Shown here one piece after another: positions 1 to 6,419 of a DNA stretch of 12,505 nt. This DNA is from Bacillota bacterium (GTDB lineage Bacteria; Bacillota; Proteinivoracia; UBA4975). The notes below the pieces were generated by a model. That model was not told where the DNA came from, ran no database searches, and saw only the letters and a list, made by a program, of their open reading frames with translations. The position numbers were made by a program, and so were the translations under genes. Numbering within the stretch: the stretch's first letter is position 1; each line of letters opens with the position of its first letter. Location: the NCBI GenBank assembly GCA_012727415.1, contig JAAYHI010000101.1, positions 1 through 12,505 on the forward strand, given 5' to 3'.

Positions 1-240
1 AGCAAGTTCAAAAAACAGTTTGCGGAAATCAACGTCCGGGATCTCAATCGCTTTGCAGACAATACCGTCGTTACCCCGGAGCTTCTTAAAGAAGCCGGAT
101 TGGTTAAGAAAATCGGCGATGGCATAAAAGTTCTCGGCTCAGGCCAGCTCGAGTCCAAACTGACCGTACATGCTCACCGCTTCAGCAAAGGGGCAGAGGA
201 CAAAATCAAAGCTGCCGGCGGCAGCGTCGAGGTGATATAG
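1..240 (+). CDS. rplO: 50S ribosomal protein L15, C-terminal part (5' end outside window)
   Basis: The reading frame is open from base 1 to a TAG at 238-240 and gives the last 79 residues of a protein of usually about 146. The visible part matches the L15 C-terminal domain: a VTPELLKEAGLVKK segment, then DGIKVLGSGQL, then LTVHAHRFSKGA and a closing AAGGSVEV segment. L15 is a late-assembling protein of the large ribosomal subunit that binds 23S rRNA. The gene directly precedes secY with a single base between them, the standard order of the spc operon. The secY ribosome-binding site lies inside its last codons, so the two genes are probably translationally coupled. The start codon and N-terminal half cannot be judged. 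Confidence 0.95.
   Translation, partial: SKFKKQFAEINVRDLNRFADNTVVTPELLKEAGLVKKIGDGIKVLGSGQLESKLTVHAHRFSKGAEDKIKAAGGSVEVI
229..236 (+). promoter_or_regulatory. Ribosome-binding site of secY inside the end of rplO
   Basis: GAGGTGAT is complementary to the 3' end of 16S rRNA and sits 5 bases before the secY ATG at 242. It lies within the last sense codons of rplO, so ribosomes finishing L15 would be placed at the secY start. Confidence 0.7.
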
Positions 241-241
241 C

Positions 242-1537
242 ATGCAGCTCTTTGCCACATTGCGCAACGCCTGGCGTATAAAAGACATCCGTCGGAAGCT
301 CCTCTTTACGCTGGCCATGCTCTTGGTATATCGCCTGGGATCCTTTGTTCCCATTCCCGGCATAGACAGCAGCTGGATTCGGGAAAACATCCTGGGTGGT
401 CAGCAGACCGGAGGCGGTCTGTTTGGCCTGTTTAACGTCTTTACCGGCGGCGCCCTTTCAAACTTCTCGGTCTTTGCCATGGGGATAATGCCCTACATCA
501 ACTCATCAATTATCGTGCAATTGTTGCAGGCAGTTATCCCCAAGTTTGAAGAGTGGGCCAAGGAGGGCGCCGAAGGCCGGAAGAAGTTGACCCAGGTCAC
601 TCGCTACGGCACCATCATCCTCGGCCTCATCCAGGCCATCGGCATGTCCCTGGCTTTCAGACAGGCCATCAACATCAGCAAGAGTGCTAATCCCACCGGC
701 TACTATGTGACCCTGGTAATCATGATCCTGTCCTTGACTGCAGGCACATCCTTCCTCATGTGGCTGGGAGAGAAAATTACCGAAAAGGGAATTGGCAATG
801 GCATCTCGATGATTATTTTCGCCAGCATTATTTCCCGCCTGCCCATGTCCATCATTCAGGCCTATGCACTTTTGAAAGCCGGCGAAATATCCATCATCAA
901 CATCCTGGTCATCGCGGTTCTCGCAATTCTGGTCATTGCCGGCATGGTCTATGTCTCTGAAGGGGAACGCCGAATTCCCGTTCAGTACTCCAAGCGAGTT
1001 ATTGGCCGCAAGATGTATGGCGGCGCCAGCACCCATATACCCCTCAAAGTCAACCAGGCTGGAGTTATTCCCGTCATCTTTGCCACCTCGCTATTGATGT
1101 TGCCTCAGACCATCGGGCAATTCTGGGATAACAAAACTCTGCAAAAGATAGCTGCATTCTTCTCTTTGGAATCAACCTGGTCTGGCAAGATTCTGGCTAC
1201 CATCCTGATAATTTTCTTCGCCTATTTCTATACAGCGATTACCGTCAATCCGGCGGAGCTTGCCGACAACATCCGCAAGAACGGTGGGTTCATCCCCGGC
1301 ATACGCGCGGGACGCAGTACGTCTGAATACATCTCGCGCATTCTCAACAGGATTACCTTAGTAGGGGCATTATTCCTGGCGGTTATCGTCGTCTTGCCCT
1401 ATATTTTCGAGAAAATAGTTGGGATGAATATCGGTATCGGCGGCACTTCTCTGTTGATTGTCATCGGCGTCGCCCTTGAAACCATGAAGCAGATTGAAAG
1501 CCAGATGCTGATGCGCCACTACAAGGGCTTTATGTAG
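242..1537 (+). CDS. secY: Protein translocase channel subunit SecY
   Basis: SecY is the pore-forming subunit of the SecYEG channel, which moves unfolded proteins across, or inserts them into, the cytoplasmic membrane. The 431-residue product has the family's usual length and about ten hydrophobic segments. Visible landmarks are the N-terminal amphipathic helix and first membrane segment (about residues 1-36), the signature GIMPYINSSIIVQLL (81-95) after the plug region, the cytoplasmic loop with ERRIPVQYSKR (242-252), and the loop NGGFIPGIRAG (347-357). The last contains the arginine equivalent to E. coli R357 (here R355), needed for SecA-driven transport. The ATG at 242 has a good ribosome-binding site and starts in the usual MQLFATLRNAWR-like way. 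Its place between rplO and adk is the conserved spc order. Nothing unusual was seen. Confidence 0.97.
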   Translation: MQLFATLRNAWRIKDIRRKLLFTLAMLLVYRLGSFVPIPGIDSSWIRENILGGQQTGGGLFGLFNVFTGGALSNFSVFAMGIMPYINSSIIVQLLQAVIPKFEEWAKEGAEGRKKLTQVTRYGTIILGLIQAIGMSLAFRQAINISKSANPTGYYVTLVIMILSLTAGTSFLMWLGEKITEKGIGNGISMIIFASIISRLPMSIIQAYALLKAGEISIINILVIAVLAILVIAGMVYVSEGERRIPVQYSKRVIGRKMYGGASTHIPLKVNQAGVIPVIFATSLLMLPQTIGQFWDNKTLQKIAAFFSLESTWSGKILATILIIFFAYFYTAITVNPAELADNIRKNGGFIPGIRAGRSTSEYISRILNRITLVGALFLAVIVVLPYIFEKIVGMNIGIGGTSLLIVIGVALETMKQIESQMLMRHYKGFM

Positions 1538-1549
1538 GAGGCGAGGGCT

Positions 1550-2179
1550 ATGCGTCTAGTCTTATTAGGCCCTCCGGGAGCCGGCAAAGGCACTCAGGCA
1601 GAATTAATTGCCCGGCATTTTCAAATACCGCATATTTCCACCGGCGATATGCTTAGGGCCGCACGGCAACAAGGGACTCCTCTGGGCCTGGAAGCAGCAC
1701 AGTACATGGAGGCAGGGGACTTGGTGCCCGACTCCATCGTCATCGGTATTGTCGATGAAAGGCTTGCACAATCTGATTGCCAACGGGGTTTTCTCCTGGA
1801 TGGCTATCCCCGGACGGTAGATCAGGCCGTTGCCCTGGAGCATGCGGTGCTCACTGCCGTCATTAGCCTGGAAGTTCCCGAAGAGGAGCTCATTCGCCGT
1901 TTAAGTGCAAGGCGGATCTGCCGGCAATGTGAAAAGGCCTGGCACCTCGTCTTTAACCCTCCGCCCCAGGAAGGAACATGTCAATGCGGCGGCCAGCTCT
2001 ATCAACGCAGCGATGACAGCGAAGAGACTGTCCGCGCCCGTCTGGAAGTCTATGCTGCTCAAACCAGTCCCCTTAAGGAATGGTATGCCCAGCGCGGCTT
2101 GCTGTTGAGCATCGATGGCAACCAGGGTATTGACAAAGTCTTTGCCGATATTTTAGTTGCCCTGGGAGAGTCAAAATGA
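1550..2179 (+). CDS. adk: Adenylate kinase with an altered zinc-type LID
   Basis: The enzyme interconverts AMP plus ATP with two ADP in the cytoplasm and maintains the adenylate pool. The P-loop GPPGAGKGT is at residues 7-15, the AMP-binding stretch HISTGDMLRAA follows near 29, DGYPRT (usually DGFPRT) lies near 85, and the LID ends with a QRSDD...ETV segment. The LID has cysteines at 124, 127, 144 and 146. Zinc-type Gram-positive enzymes space the second pair as C-x2-C (or C-x2-D), whereas this protein has C-x-C, one residue fewer. The protein is 209 residues, about 8 shorter than the B. subtilis enzyme as I recall it; about six of the missing residues fall before the ISLEV strand near residue 106. 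AGGAGG at 1536-1541 merges with the secY stop and serves the ATG at 1550. The stop overlaps the map start as ATGA, indicating coupling. Confidence 0.96.
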   Translation: MRLVLLGPPGAGKGTQAELIARHFQIPHISTGDMLRAARQQGTPLGLEAAQYMEAGDLVPDSIVIGIVDERLAQSDCQRGFLLDGYPRTVDQAVALEHAVLTAVISLEVPEEELIRRLSARRICRQCEKAWHLVFNPPPQEGTCQCGGQLYQRSDDSEETVRARLEVYAAQTSPLKEWYAQRGLLLSIDGNQGIDKVFADILVALGESK

Positions 2180-2928
2180 TCATTCTCAAGTCACCCCGGG
2201 AAATAGAACTGATGGCCAAGGCGGGCTACGTTACCGCGGGAGCCCTGCAAGTGGTCAAAGAGGCAATTGCTCCGGGAATATCTACCGGGGAACTGGATAG
2301 ATTAGTTGAAGAATTTTTCCAAAAACAGGGTGCAATCCCGGCCTTTAAAGGTTACAGGGGGTTCCCAGCCAGCATTTGTACTTCCCTGAACAACCAAGTA
2401 GTGCATGGAATACCCTCAGATAAAGTAATTCTTCAACAAGGAGACATTCTCAGTGTCGACGTAGGCGCCATTGTAGACGGCTATGTCGGCGATGCAGCAG
2501 TTACCTACCCCGTGGGAGAAATCTCTCCCACAGCTGCCAAACTCATTGCCGTTACCGAACGCGCCCTCAGCGAGGGCATTGAGCGGGCGGTGGAGGGTAA
2601 CCATCTGTCTGACATTTCAGCAGCAATTCAGCAATGGGTGGAAGCCAACGGCTTTTCGGTGGTCCGGGATTTAGTTGGCCACGGTATTGGCCAAAACATG
2701 CATGAAGAACCCTCAATTCCCAACTACGGGCGCCCCGGTTACGGTCCGCGGCTGCAGCCAGGGATGGTATTTGCCATAGAACCTATGGTCAATGCAGGCA
2801 AGTACCATGTAAGAACTCTGGCTGATGACTGGACTGTGGTGACCGCAGACGGAAAATTGTCCGCCCATTTCGAGCACACTGTGGCGATTACGCCCCAGGG
2901 GCCTCGAATCCTGACAACCTTGGACTAG
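2176..2928 (+). CDS. map: Type I methionine aminopeptidase
   Basis: This cytoplasmic metallopeptidase removes the initiator methionine from new proteins when the second residue is small. The 250-residue product is a single pita-bread domain without an N-terminal extension, as in the E. coli-type (MetAP-Ia) enzymes. All five metal ligands are present: D95, D106, H169, E202 and E233, in the contexts VDVGAIVDGYVGDAA, GHGIG, IEPMV and FEHTVAIT. The substrate-site histidines H77 and H176 are also present; each sits two positions before its E. coli counterpart. The ATG at 2176 overlaps the adk TGA, and GGGAGAG at 2164-2170 is a suitable ribosome-binding site. The gene order adk-map-infA is standard in Firmicutes. 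Confidence 0.96.
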   Translation: MIILKSPREIELMAKAGYVTAGALQVVKEAIAPGISTGELDRLVEEFFQKQGAIPAFKGYRGFPASICTSLNNQVVHGIPSDKVILQQGDILSVDVGAIVDGYVGDAAVTYPVGEISPTAAKLIAVTERALSEGIERAVEGNHLSDISAAIQQWVEANGFSVVRDLVGHGIGQNMHEEPSIPNYGRPGYGPRLQPGMVFAIEPMVNAGKYHVRTLADDWTVVTADGKLSAHFEHTVAITPQGPRILTTLD

Positions 2929-2939
2929 GAGGGACTAAG

Positions 2940-3191
2940 ATGCAATTATCACCGGGCAACATTGTTCGCTCCACTGCTGGTCGTGACAAGGATCGTCTGT
3001 ACTTGGTGGTTGCTGTAACCGCTAATCGGGTTATGGTGGCCGACGGGGTGAAGCGCACCATTGCTGCGCCTAAACCCAAAAACAGTTTGCACTTGCAATT
3101 AATTGGCAAAGCGCAAGCTGCGACCACAGATGACGACATCAGGCGTATTCTGCAGAACTCAGATTTTATGGATAAAAAGGGGGGTAACTAA
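2940..3191 (+). CDS. Small KOW-domain RNA-binding protein (L14e/L6e/L27e-like)
   Basis: The 83-residue protein starts with a KOW-type beta segment: SPGNIVRSTAGRDKDRLYLV at residues 4-23, continuing through VMVADGVKRTIA. The KOW fold is used by ribosomal proteins and NusG-like factors to bind RNA or protein. Similar short proteins are known at this position, between map and infA, in many Clostridia and some Bacilli, where they are annotated as L14e-like or KOW-domain proteins without a proven function. The second half (PKPKNSLHLQLIGKAQAA...DDIRRIL) is basic and then helical. AGGAGG at 2927-2932 overlaps the map stop and precedes the ATG at 2940. The stop is one base before the infA start. A role in ribosome assembly or translation is inferred from context only. 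Confidence 0.88.
   Translation: MQLSPGNIVRSTAGRDKDRLYLVVAVTANRVMVADGVKRTIAAPKPKNSLHLQLIGKAQAATTDDDIRRILQNSDFMDKKGGN
3177..3184 (+). promoter_or_regulatory. Ribosome-binding site fixing the infA start
   Basis: AAGGGGGG lies 8 bases before the ATG at 3193. It supports this start over an in-frame ATG at 3103, which would add 30 residues that overlap the KOW gene and are not found in IF-1 proteins. Confidence 0.65.
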
Positions 3192-3192
3192 T

Positions 3193-3411
3193 ATGGCCAA
3201 ACAGGATGTCTTAGAAGTTGAAGGCCGTGTCATTGACGCCCTTCCCAACGCCACATTTAAAGTGGAATTGGATAACGGTCACGTTATTATGGCTTATGTT
3301 CGCGGAAAGCTCCGTATGAACTATATCAGAATTTTGCCCGGAGACCGGGTTTCGTTAGAACTGTCACCATATGACCTCACAAAAGGGCGAATAACTTACC
3401 GCCATAAGTGA
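3193..3411 (+). CDS. infA: Translation initiation factor IF-1
   Basis: IF-1 binds the A site of the 30S subunit during initiation and supports IF-2 and IF-3. The 72-residue length and single OB fold fit the family exactly: MAKQDVLEVEG at the start, LPNATFKVELDNGH at 17-30, YIRILPGDRVSLELSPYDLTKGRITYR at 44-70. In the loop at 34-43, the usual AHISGKMRKN is here AYVRGKLRMN: the common H35 is Y, S37 is R, and K42 is M. R46 is kept. The gene is followed 24 bases later by rpmJ, the standard order. Confidence 0.96.
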   Translation: MAKQDVLEVEGRVIDALPNATFKVELDNGHVIMAYVRGKLRMNYIRILPGDRVSLELSPYDLTKGRITYRHK

Positions 3412-3435
3412 TTCTTCTGCAAAGGAGGCAGAGCC

Positions 3436-3549
3436 ATGAAGGTCAGACCTTCCGTAAAGCCTATTTGTGAAAAATGCAAGATTATCCGTCGCAAAGGGAC
3501 GGTAATGGTTATTTGCGAAAACCCCAAACACAAACAAAAACAGGGATAA
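3436..3549 (+). CDS. rpmJ: 50S ribosomal protein L36
   Basis: A 37-residue protein, the exact usual size for L36, starting MKVRPSVKPICEKC and ending with KQKQG. It is the zinc-binding form: the ligands C11, C14, C27 and H32 are all present. L36 is the smallest large-subunit protein and binds 23S rRNA late in assembly. AAAGGAGG at 3421-3428 is the ribosome-binding site for the ATG at 3436. It lies between infA and rpsM, as in most bacteria. Confidence 0.96.
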   Translation: MKVRPSVKPICEKCKIIRRKGTVMVICENPKHKQKQG

Positions 3550-3552
3550 ACC

Positions 3553-3560
3553 AGGAGGTG
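3553..3560 (+). promoter_or_regulatory. Strong ribosome-binding site for the TTG start of rpsM
   Basis: AGGAGGTG, a full match to the anti-Shine-Dalgarno core, sits 8 bases before the TTG at 3569. No ATG or GTG in the rpsM frame offers an alternative that keeps the conserved MARIAGVDLP N-terminus, so the rare TTG start is well supported. Confidence 0.8.
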
Positions 3561-3568
3561 TAACGCGT

Positions 3569-3943
3569 TTGGCACGTATAGCCGGCGTTGATTTGCCCAG
3601 GGATAAACGTGTGGAAGTAGCCCTGACCTATATCTATGGCATCGGGCCCACGTTGTCCAAGCAAGTACTTGAAAAAAGCGGTGTCAACCCCGATACCAGG
3701 GTAAGAGACTTGACTGAAGACGAAATCGGCAAGCTCAGAGAAATCCTGGACAAGGAATACCATGTCGAGGGTGACCTGCGTCGCGAAATCTCACTGAACA
3801 TGAAGCGGCTGATGGAAATCGGCTGTTACCGCGGTATTCGCCATCGGCGCGGGCTCCCCGTCCGCGGCCAGAATACCAAGAACAATGCGCGCACCCGCAA
3901 AGGAGTTAAGCGCACTGTTGGCGTTAAACGGAAAAAGAAGTAA
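3569..3943 (+). CDS. rpsM: 30S ribosomal protein S13 (TTG start)
   Basis: S13 sits in the head of the small subunit and contacts the P-site tRNA and the large subunit through intersubunit bridges. The 124-residue product begins MARIAGVDLPRDKRVEVALTYI and has the helix-two-turns-helix segment YGIGPTLSKQVL, the signature YRGIRHRRGLPVRGQ (87-101), and the lysine/arginine-rich C-terminal tail (RKGVKRTVGVKRKKK) that reaches tRNA. The start codon is TTG with a very strong ribosome-binding site, which could compensate for the weak codon. The gene opens the rpsM-rpsK-rpsD-rpoA-rplQ (alpha operon) run. In E. coli S4 represses this operon at the rpsM leader; only 19 bases separate rpmJ and rpsM here, and I see no comparable pseudoknot. 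Confidence 0.96.
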   Translation: MARIAGVDLPRDKRVEVALTYIYGIGPTLSKQVLEKSGVNPDTRVRDLTEDEIGKLREILDKEYHVEGDLRREISLNMKRLMEIGCYRGIRHRRGLPVRGQNTKNNARTRKGVKRTVGVKRKKK

Positions 3944-3964
3944 GCGCGAAGGAGGGAAAGGAAT

Positions 3965-4354
3965 ATGGCAAGGAAATCCAGTAGGCCTAAACGCAGAGAG
4001 CGTAAGAATGTCGAGCGTGGCATTGCTCATATACAATCTACCTTTAACAACACCATTGTCACCATCAGCGATGTCAATGGCAATACAATAAGTTGGTCCA
4101 CAGCAGGCGCCAACGGCTTTAAGGGTTCCCGCAAGAGCACGCCTTTTGCAGCTCAGACCGCAGCCGAGGCAGCTGCCAAAGCTGCTATGGAGCATGGTAT
4201 GCGCAGCGTGGAAGTAATGGTAAAGGGGCCGGGTTCCGGCCGGGAAGCCGCCGTCCGTTCTTTACAGGCTGCGGGCTTGGAAGTTACCACCATTAAGGAT
4301 GTTACTCCCTTCCCCCACAACGGGTGCCGCCCGCCGAAGCGGCGCCGGATGTAA
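3965..4354 (+). CDS. rpsK: 30S ribosomal protein S11
   Basis: S11 lies on the platform of the small subunit near the mRNA exit and interacts with 16S rRNA and S18. The 129-residue product matches the family length. It has a basic N-terminus, the core segment GIAHIQSTFNNTIVTISD, and the highly conserved end VTPFPHNGCRPPKRRRM. AAGGAGGG at 3949-3956 serves the ATG at 3965. It is 21 bases from rpsM and 21 from rpsD. Confidence 0.97.
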   Translation: MARKSSRPKRRERKNVERGIAHIQSTFNNTIVTISDVNGNTISWSTAGANGFKGSRKSTPFAAQTAAEAAAKAAMEHGMRSVEVMVKGPGSGREAAVRSLQAAGLEVTTIKDVTPFPHNGCRPPKRRRM

Positions 4355-4375
4355 GATATTGGAGGTGTAAATAAT

Positions 4376-5008
4376 ATGGCAAGATATACAGGACCAGTTT
4401 GTCGTTTATGCCGCCGGGAAGGGATGAAGCTCTTTCTCAAAGGAGAACGTTGCTATACCCCCAAATGCTCAGTTGACCGGCGCAACTATGCTCCGGGCCA
4501 GCATGGTCAGTCCCGTCGGCGCAACCCGTCGGAGTATGGACTGCAGCTCCGGGAAAAGCAAAAGGTTCGTCGCATCTATGGTGTTGGCGAGCGGCCTTTC
4601 CGCAATTACTACAAGGAAGCTGCCCGCCGCAAAGGTGTTACCGGTGAAATTTTGCTGCAGCTGTTAGAATTGCGGTTAGACAATATTGTTTTCCGCCTGG
4701 GCTTTGCCTCGTCAAGGCCGGAAGCAAGGCAGCTTGTACGCCACGGTCATTTTGCCGTCAACGGCAACAAGGTGGATCTTCCCTCCTACCAATGCAAAGT
4801 TGGGGATGAAATCACGGTGCGGCAGCGCAGCTCCGGTTCAGAAAAGTTTAAAGCTATTCGAGAGTTAGCCGCCCAGCATACATCGCCTGCATGGCTGGAG
4901 AAAAATGTCGAAACTCTGTCCGCTAAGGTTGTCACCATGCCAAGGCGCGAAGATATCGATGATATCCCCATTGCAGAACATCTGATCATCGAGCGTTATT
5001 CAAGATAG
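4376..5008 (+). CDS. rpsD: 30S ribosomal protein S4, zinc-binding type
   Basis: S4 is a primary 16S rRNA-binding protein that starts assembly of the 30S body. The 210-residue product carries four N-terminal cysteines (C9, C12, C26, C31) that form a zinc site, as in Thermus S4; B. subtilis-type S4 lacks them. The S4 RNA-binding domain runs from about residue 99 to 162 (LRLDNIVFRLGFASSRPEARQ and onward), and the protein ends with DIPIAEHLIIERYSR. GGAGGTG at 4361-4367 serves the ATG at 4376. In Bacillus, rpsD lies outside this cluster, whereas its position here between rpsK and rpoA is typical of Clostridia and many other phyla. In other bacteria S4 also acts as operon repressor and antitermination factor; nothing here tests that. 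Confidence 0.97.
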   Translation: MARYTGPVCRLCRREGMKLFLKGERCYTPKCSVDRRNYAPGQHGQSRRRNPSEYGLQLREKQKVRRIYGVGERPFRNYYKEAARRKGVTGEILLQLLELRLDNIVFRLGFASSRPEARQLVRHGHFAVNGNKVDLPSYQCKVGDEITVRQRSSGSEKFKAIRELAAQHTSPAWLEKNVETLSAKVVTMPRREDIDDIPIAEHLIIERYSR

Positions 5009-5031
5009 GCCTCTCGTTGAACAGCAGTAAA

Positions 5032-5040
5032 AAGGGAGGG
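5032..5040 (+). promoter_or_regulatory. Ribosome-binding site that sets the GTG start of rpoA
   Basis: AAGGGAGGG lies 6 bases before GTG at 5047. A TTG further upstream in the same frame (5017) has no such site before it, and an ATG at 5045 is in a different frame and meets a stop two codons later (ATG TGT TAG). The GTG therefore is the best start. Confidence 0.75.
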
Positions 5041-5046
5041 TATTAT

Positions 5047-6000
5047 GTGTTAGAAATTGAAAAGCCTCGCATCGAGTGTGTGAAGTCTTCAGAGGACAAT
5101 ACCTATGCTCAATTCACTATTGAGCCCCTGGAACGAGGGTTTGGCAATACTCTCGGCAACTCCCTGCGCAGGGTATTGTTGTCTTCTCTGCCTGGTGCCG
5201 CTGTTACCAGGGTGAAGATTGAAGGGGTGCTTCATGAGTTCTCAACCATACCTGGAGTCATTGAGGATACCACCGAGATTATCCTCAATCTGAAAAAACT
5301 GCGGTTTAAGATGCATCAAAATGGAGAGGCGACTTTAAGACTTGAAGCCACTTCGGAAGGGGTTGTTACCGGCGCAGATATTGTCGCAGCTGACGCCGAC
5401 ATCGAAATTCTCAATCCCGAGCAGGTAATAGCCAATCTGGCTGAGGGCGGCAAGTTAATTGCCGAGATTATTGTTGCTTCTGGCCGCGGTTATGCCCCGG
5501 CAGAGCAAAACAAAACTGAGGATCAGCCCATTGGCGTCATCCCCGTGGATGCGAGCTTCTCCCCGGTAAAAAGGGTTAACTTTCAGGTTGAAGACACCCG
5601 GGTGGGCCAGGTGACCGACTATGACAAGCTAACCATTGAGGTATGGACTGACGGCAGTACAACTCCTGACGAGGCCATAAGCTTGTCGGCAAAAGTCCTC
5701 ATTGAGCACCTGGAACTCTTCAAAAATCTCAGTAAAAAATCTGAGGAAATAGAAGTGATGGTTGAAAAAGAAGAGGATGCCAGGGACAAGACCCTGGAAA
5801 TGCCTATTGAGGAGTTGACCGATCTCTCCGTCCGATCCTATAACTGCTTGAAACGGGCTGGGATTAATTATGTTCACGAGCTCACCCAAAAGACCGAAAA
5901 TGATATGGTCAAGGTGCGCAACCTGGGCAAAAAATCCCTGGAGGAAGTAAAACGAACCCTTGCCGCCCTAGGCTTAAGCTTACGTAAAGAAGAAGAATAA
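5047..6000 (+). CDS. rpoA: DNA-directed RNA polymerase subunit alpha (GTG start)
   Basis: Alpha dimerises to nucleate RNA polymerase assembly and its C-terminal domain contacts UP elements and activators. From the GTG the product has 317 residues, close to the usual 314-330, and begins MLEIEKPRIE, like other Firmicute alphas. The N-terminal domain has EPLERGFGNTLGNSLRRVLLSSLPG (27-50) and GVLHEFSTIPGV. An acidic linker near 238-250 leads to the C-terminal domain, where the DNA-contact residues R263, N266, C267, K269, G294, K296, S297 and E300 are all kept (each two less than E. coli numbering). The frame is open upstream to a TTG at 5017, but the extra ten residues have no family support. The spacing from rpsD is 38 bases. 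Confidence 0.96.
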   Translation: MLEIEKPRIECVKSSEDNTYAQFTIEPLERGFGNTLGNSLRRVLLSSLPGAAVTRVKIEGVLHEFSTIPGVIEDTTEIILNLKKLRFKMHQNGEATLRLEATSEGVVTGADIVAADADIEILNPEQVIANLAEGGKLIAEIIVASGRGYAPAEQNKTEDQPIGVIPVDASFSPVKRVNFQVEDTRVGQVTDYDKLTIEVWTDGSTTPDEAISLSAKVLIEHLELFKNLSKKSEEIEVMVEKEEDARDKTLEMPIEELTDLSVRSYNCLKRAGINYVHELTQKTENDMVKVRNLGKKSLEEVKRTLAALGLSLRKEEE

Positions 6001-6013
6001 GGAGGGGAGTCCC

Positions 6014-6352
6014 ATGGCACTTTCCAAATTCGGCCGTCCCACCAACCAGCGCAGAGCCCTTTTGCGAGGGCTGGCTACGGCGGTCTTAAAAAACGAGAGA
6101 ATTACCACTACTGAAACCAAAGCCAAGGCCATCAGGCCCATAGTAGAAAAGATGATATCCCTGGGCAAAGACGGAAGCCTTCATGCCCGCCGCCAGGCCT
6201 TGAGCTACTTGCTGGAAGAAGATGTAGTCACCAAGTTGTTTAACGAAATTGCCCCCCGCTATGCAGACCGGGACGGCGGCTACACCAGAATATATAAAGC
6301 CTCCCCCCGGCGTGGGGACGGGGCGCCGCAGGCAATTTTGGAATTAGTATAA
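6014..6352 (+). CDS. rplQ: 50S ribosomal protein L17
   Basis: L17 binds 23S rRNA near the peptide exit tunnel. The 112-residue product has the short bacterial form: KFGRPTNQRRALLRGLATAV near the start, ERITTTETKAKAIRPIVEKMISLGK in the middle, and IAPRYADRDGGYTRIYKA then PRRGDGAP...LELV at the end. The ribosome-binding site GGAGGGGAG begins directly after the rpoA stop (6001-6009) and the ATG is at 6014. It is the last ribosomal-protein gene of the alpha operon; a terminator-like hairpin begins 9 bases after its stop. Confidence 0.97.
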   Translation: MALSKFGRPTNQRRALLRGLATAVLKNERITTTETKAKAIRPIVEKMISLGKDGSLHARRQALSYLLEEDVVTKLFNEIAPRYADRDGGYTRIYKASPRRGDGAPQAILELV

Positions 6353-6360
6353 TTCAACTG

Positions 6361-6418
6361 AGGACAGGGTTGCAGTTGGGGACCTTAGAGTAGCTGACTG
6401 TTTGTCCTGTCCTTTTTT
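6361..6418 (+). terminator. Probable intrinsic terminator or attenuator after rplQ
   Basis: AGGACAGG at 6361-6368 pairs perfectly with CCTGTCCT at 6406-6413, and two G-T pairs extend the stem inward. The T-run continues to 6418. The loop is long (over 30 bases), but CAGT at 6373-6376 can pair with ACTG at 6397-6400 to shorten it. It lies at the end of the alpha operon and before ecfA1. With no clear promoter before ecfA1, partial readthrough into the ecf genes is likely, so it may reduce rather than end transcription. Confidence 0.6.
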
Positions 6419-6419
6419 A

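Noticed and set aside
506..1036. 176-codon open frame on the minus strand opposite secY
   Set aside because: Low-complexity product rich in G, D and H, typical of an antisense shadow of a membrane-protein gene.
3103..3192. 30-codon upstream extension of infA
   Set aside because: IF-1 is 72 residues from ATG 3193, which has its own ribosome-binding site; the extension overlaps the KOW gene.
5017..5046. TTG start of rpoA giving ten more residues
   Set aside because: No ribosome-binding site precedes it, and the strong site at 5032-5040 points to GTG 5047.
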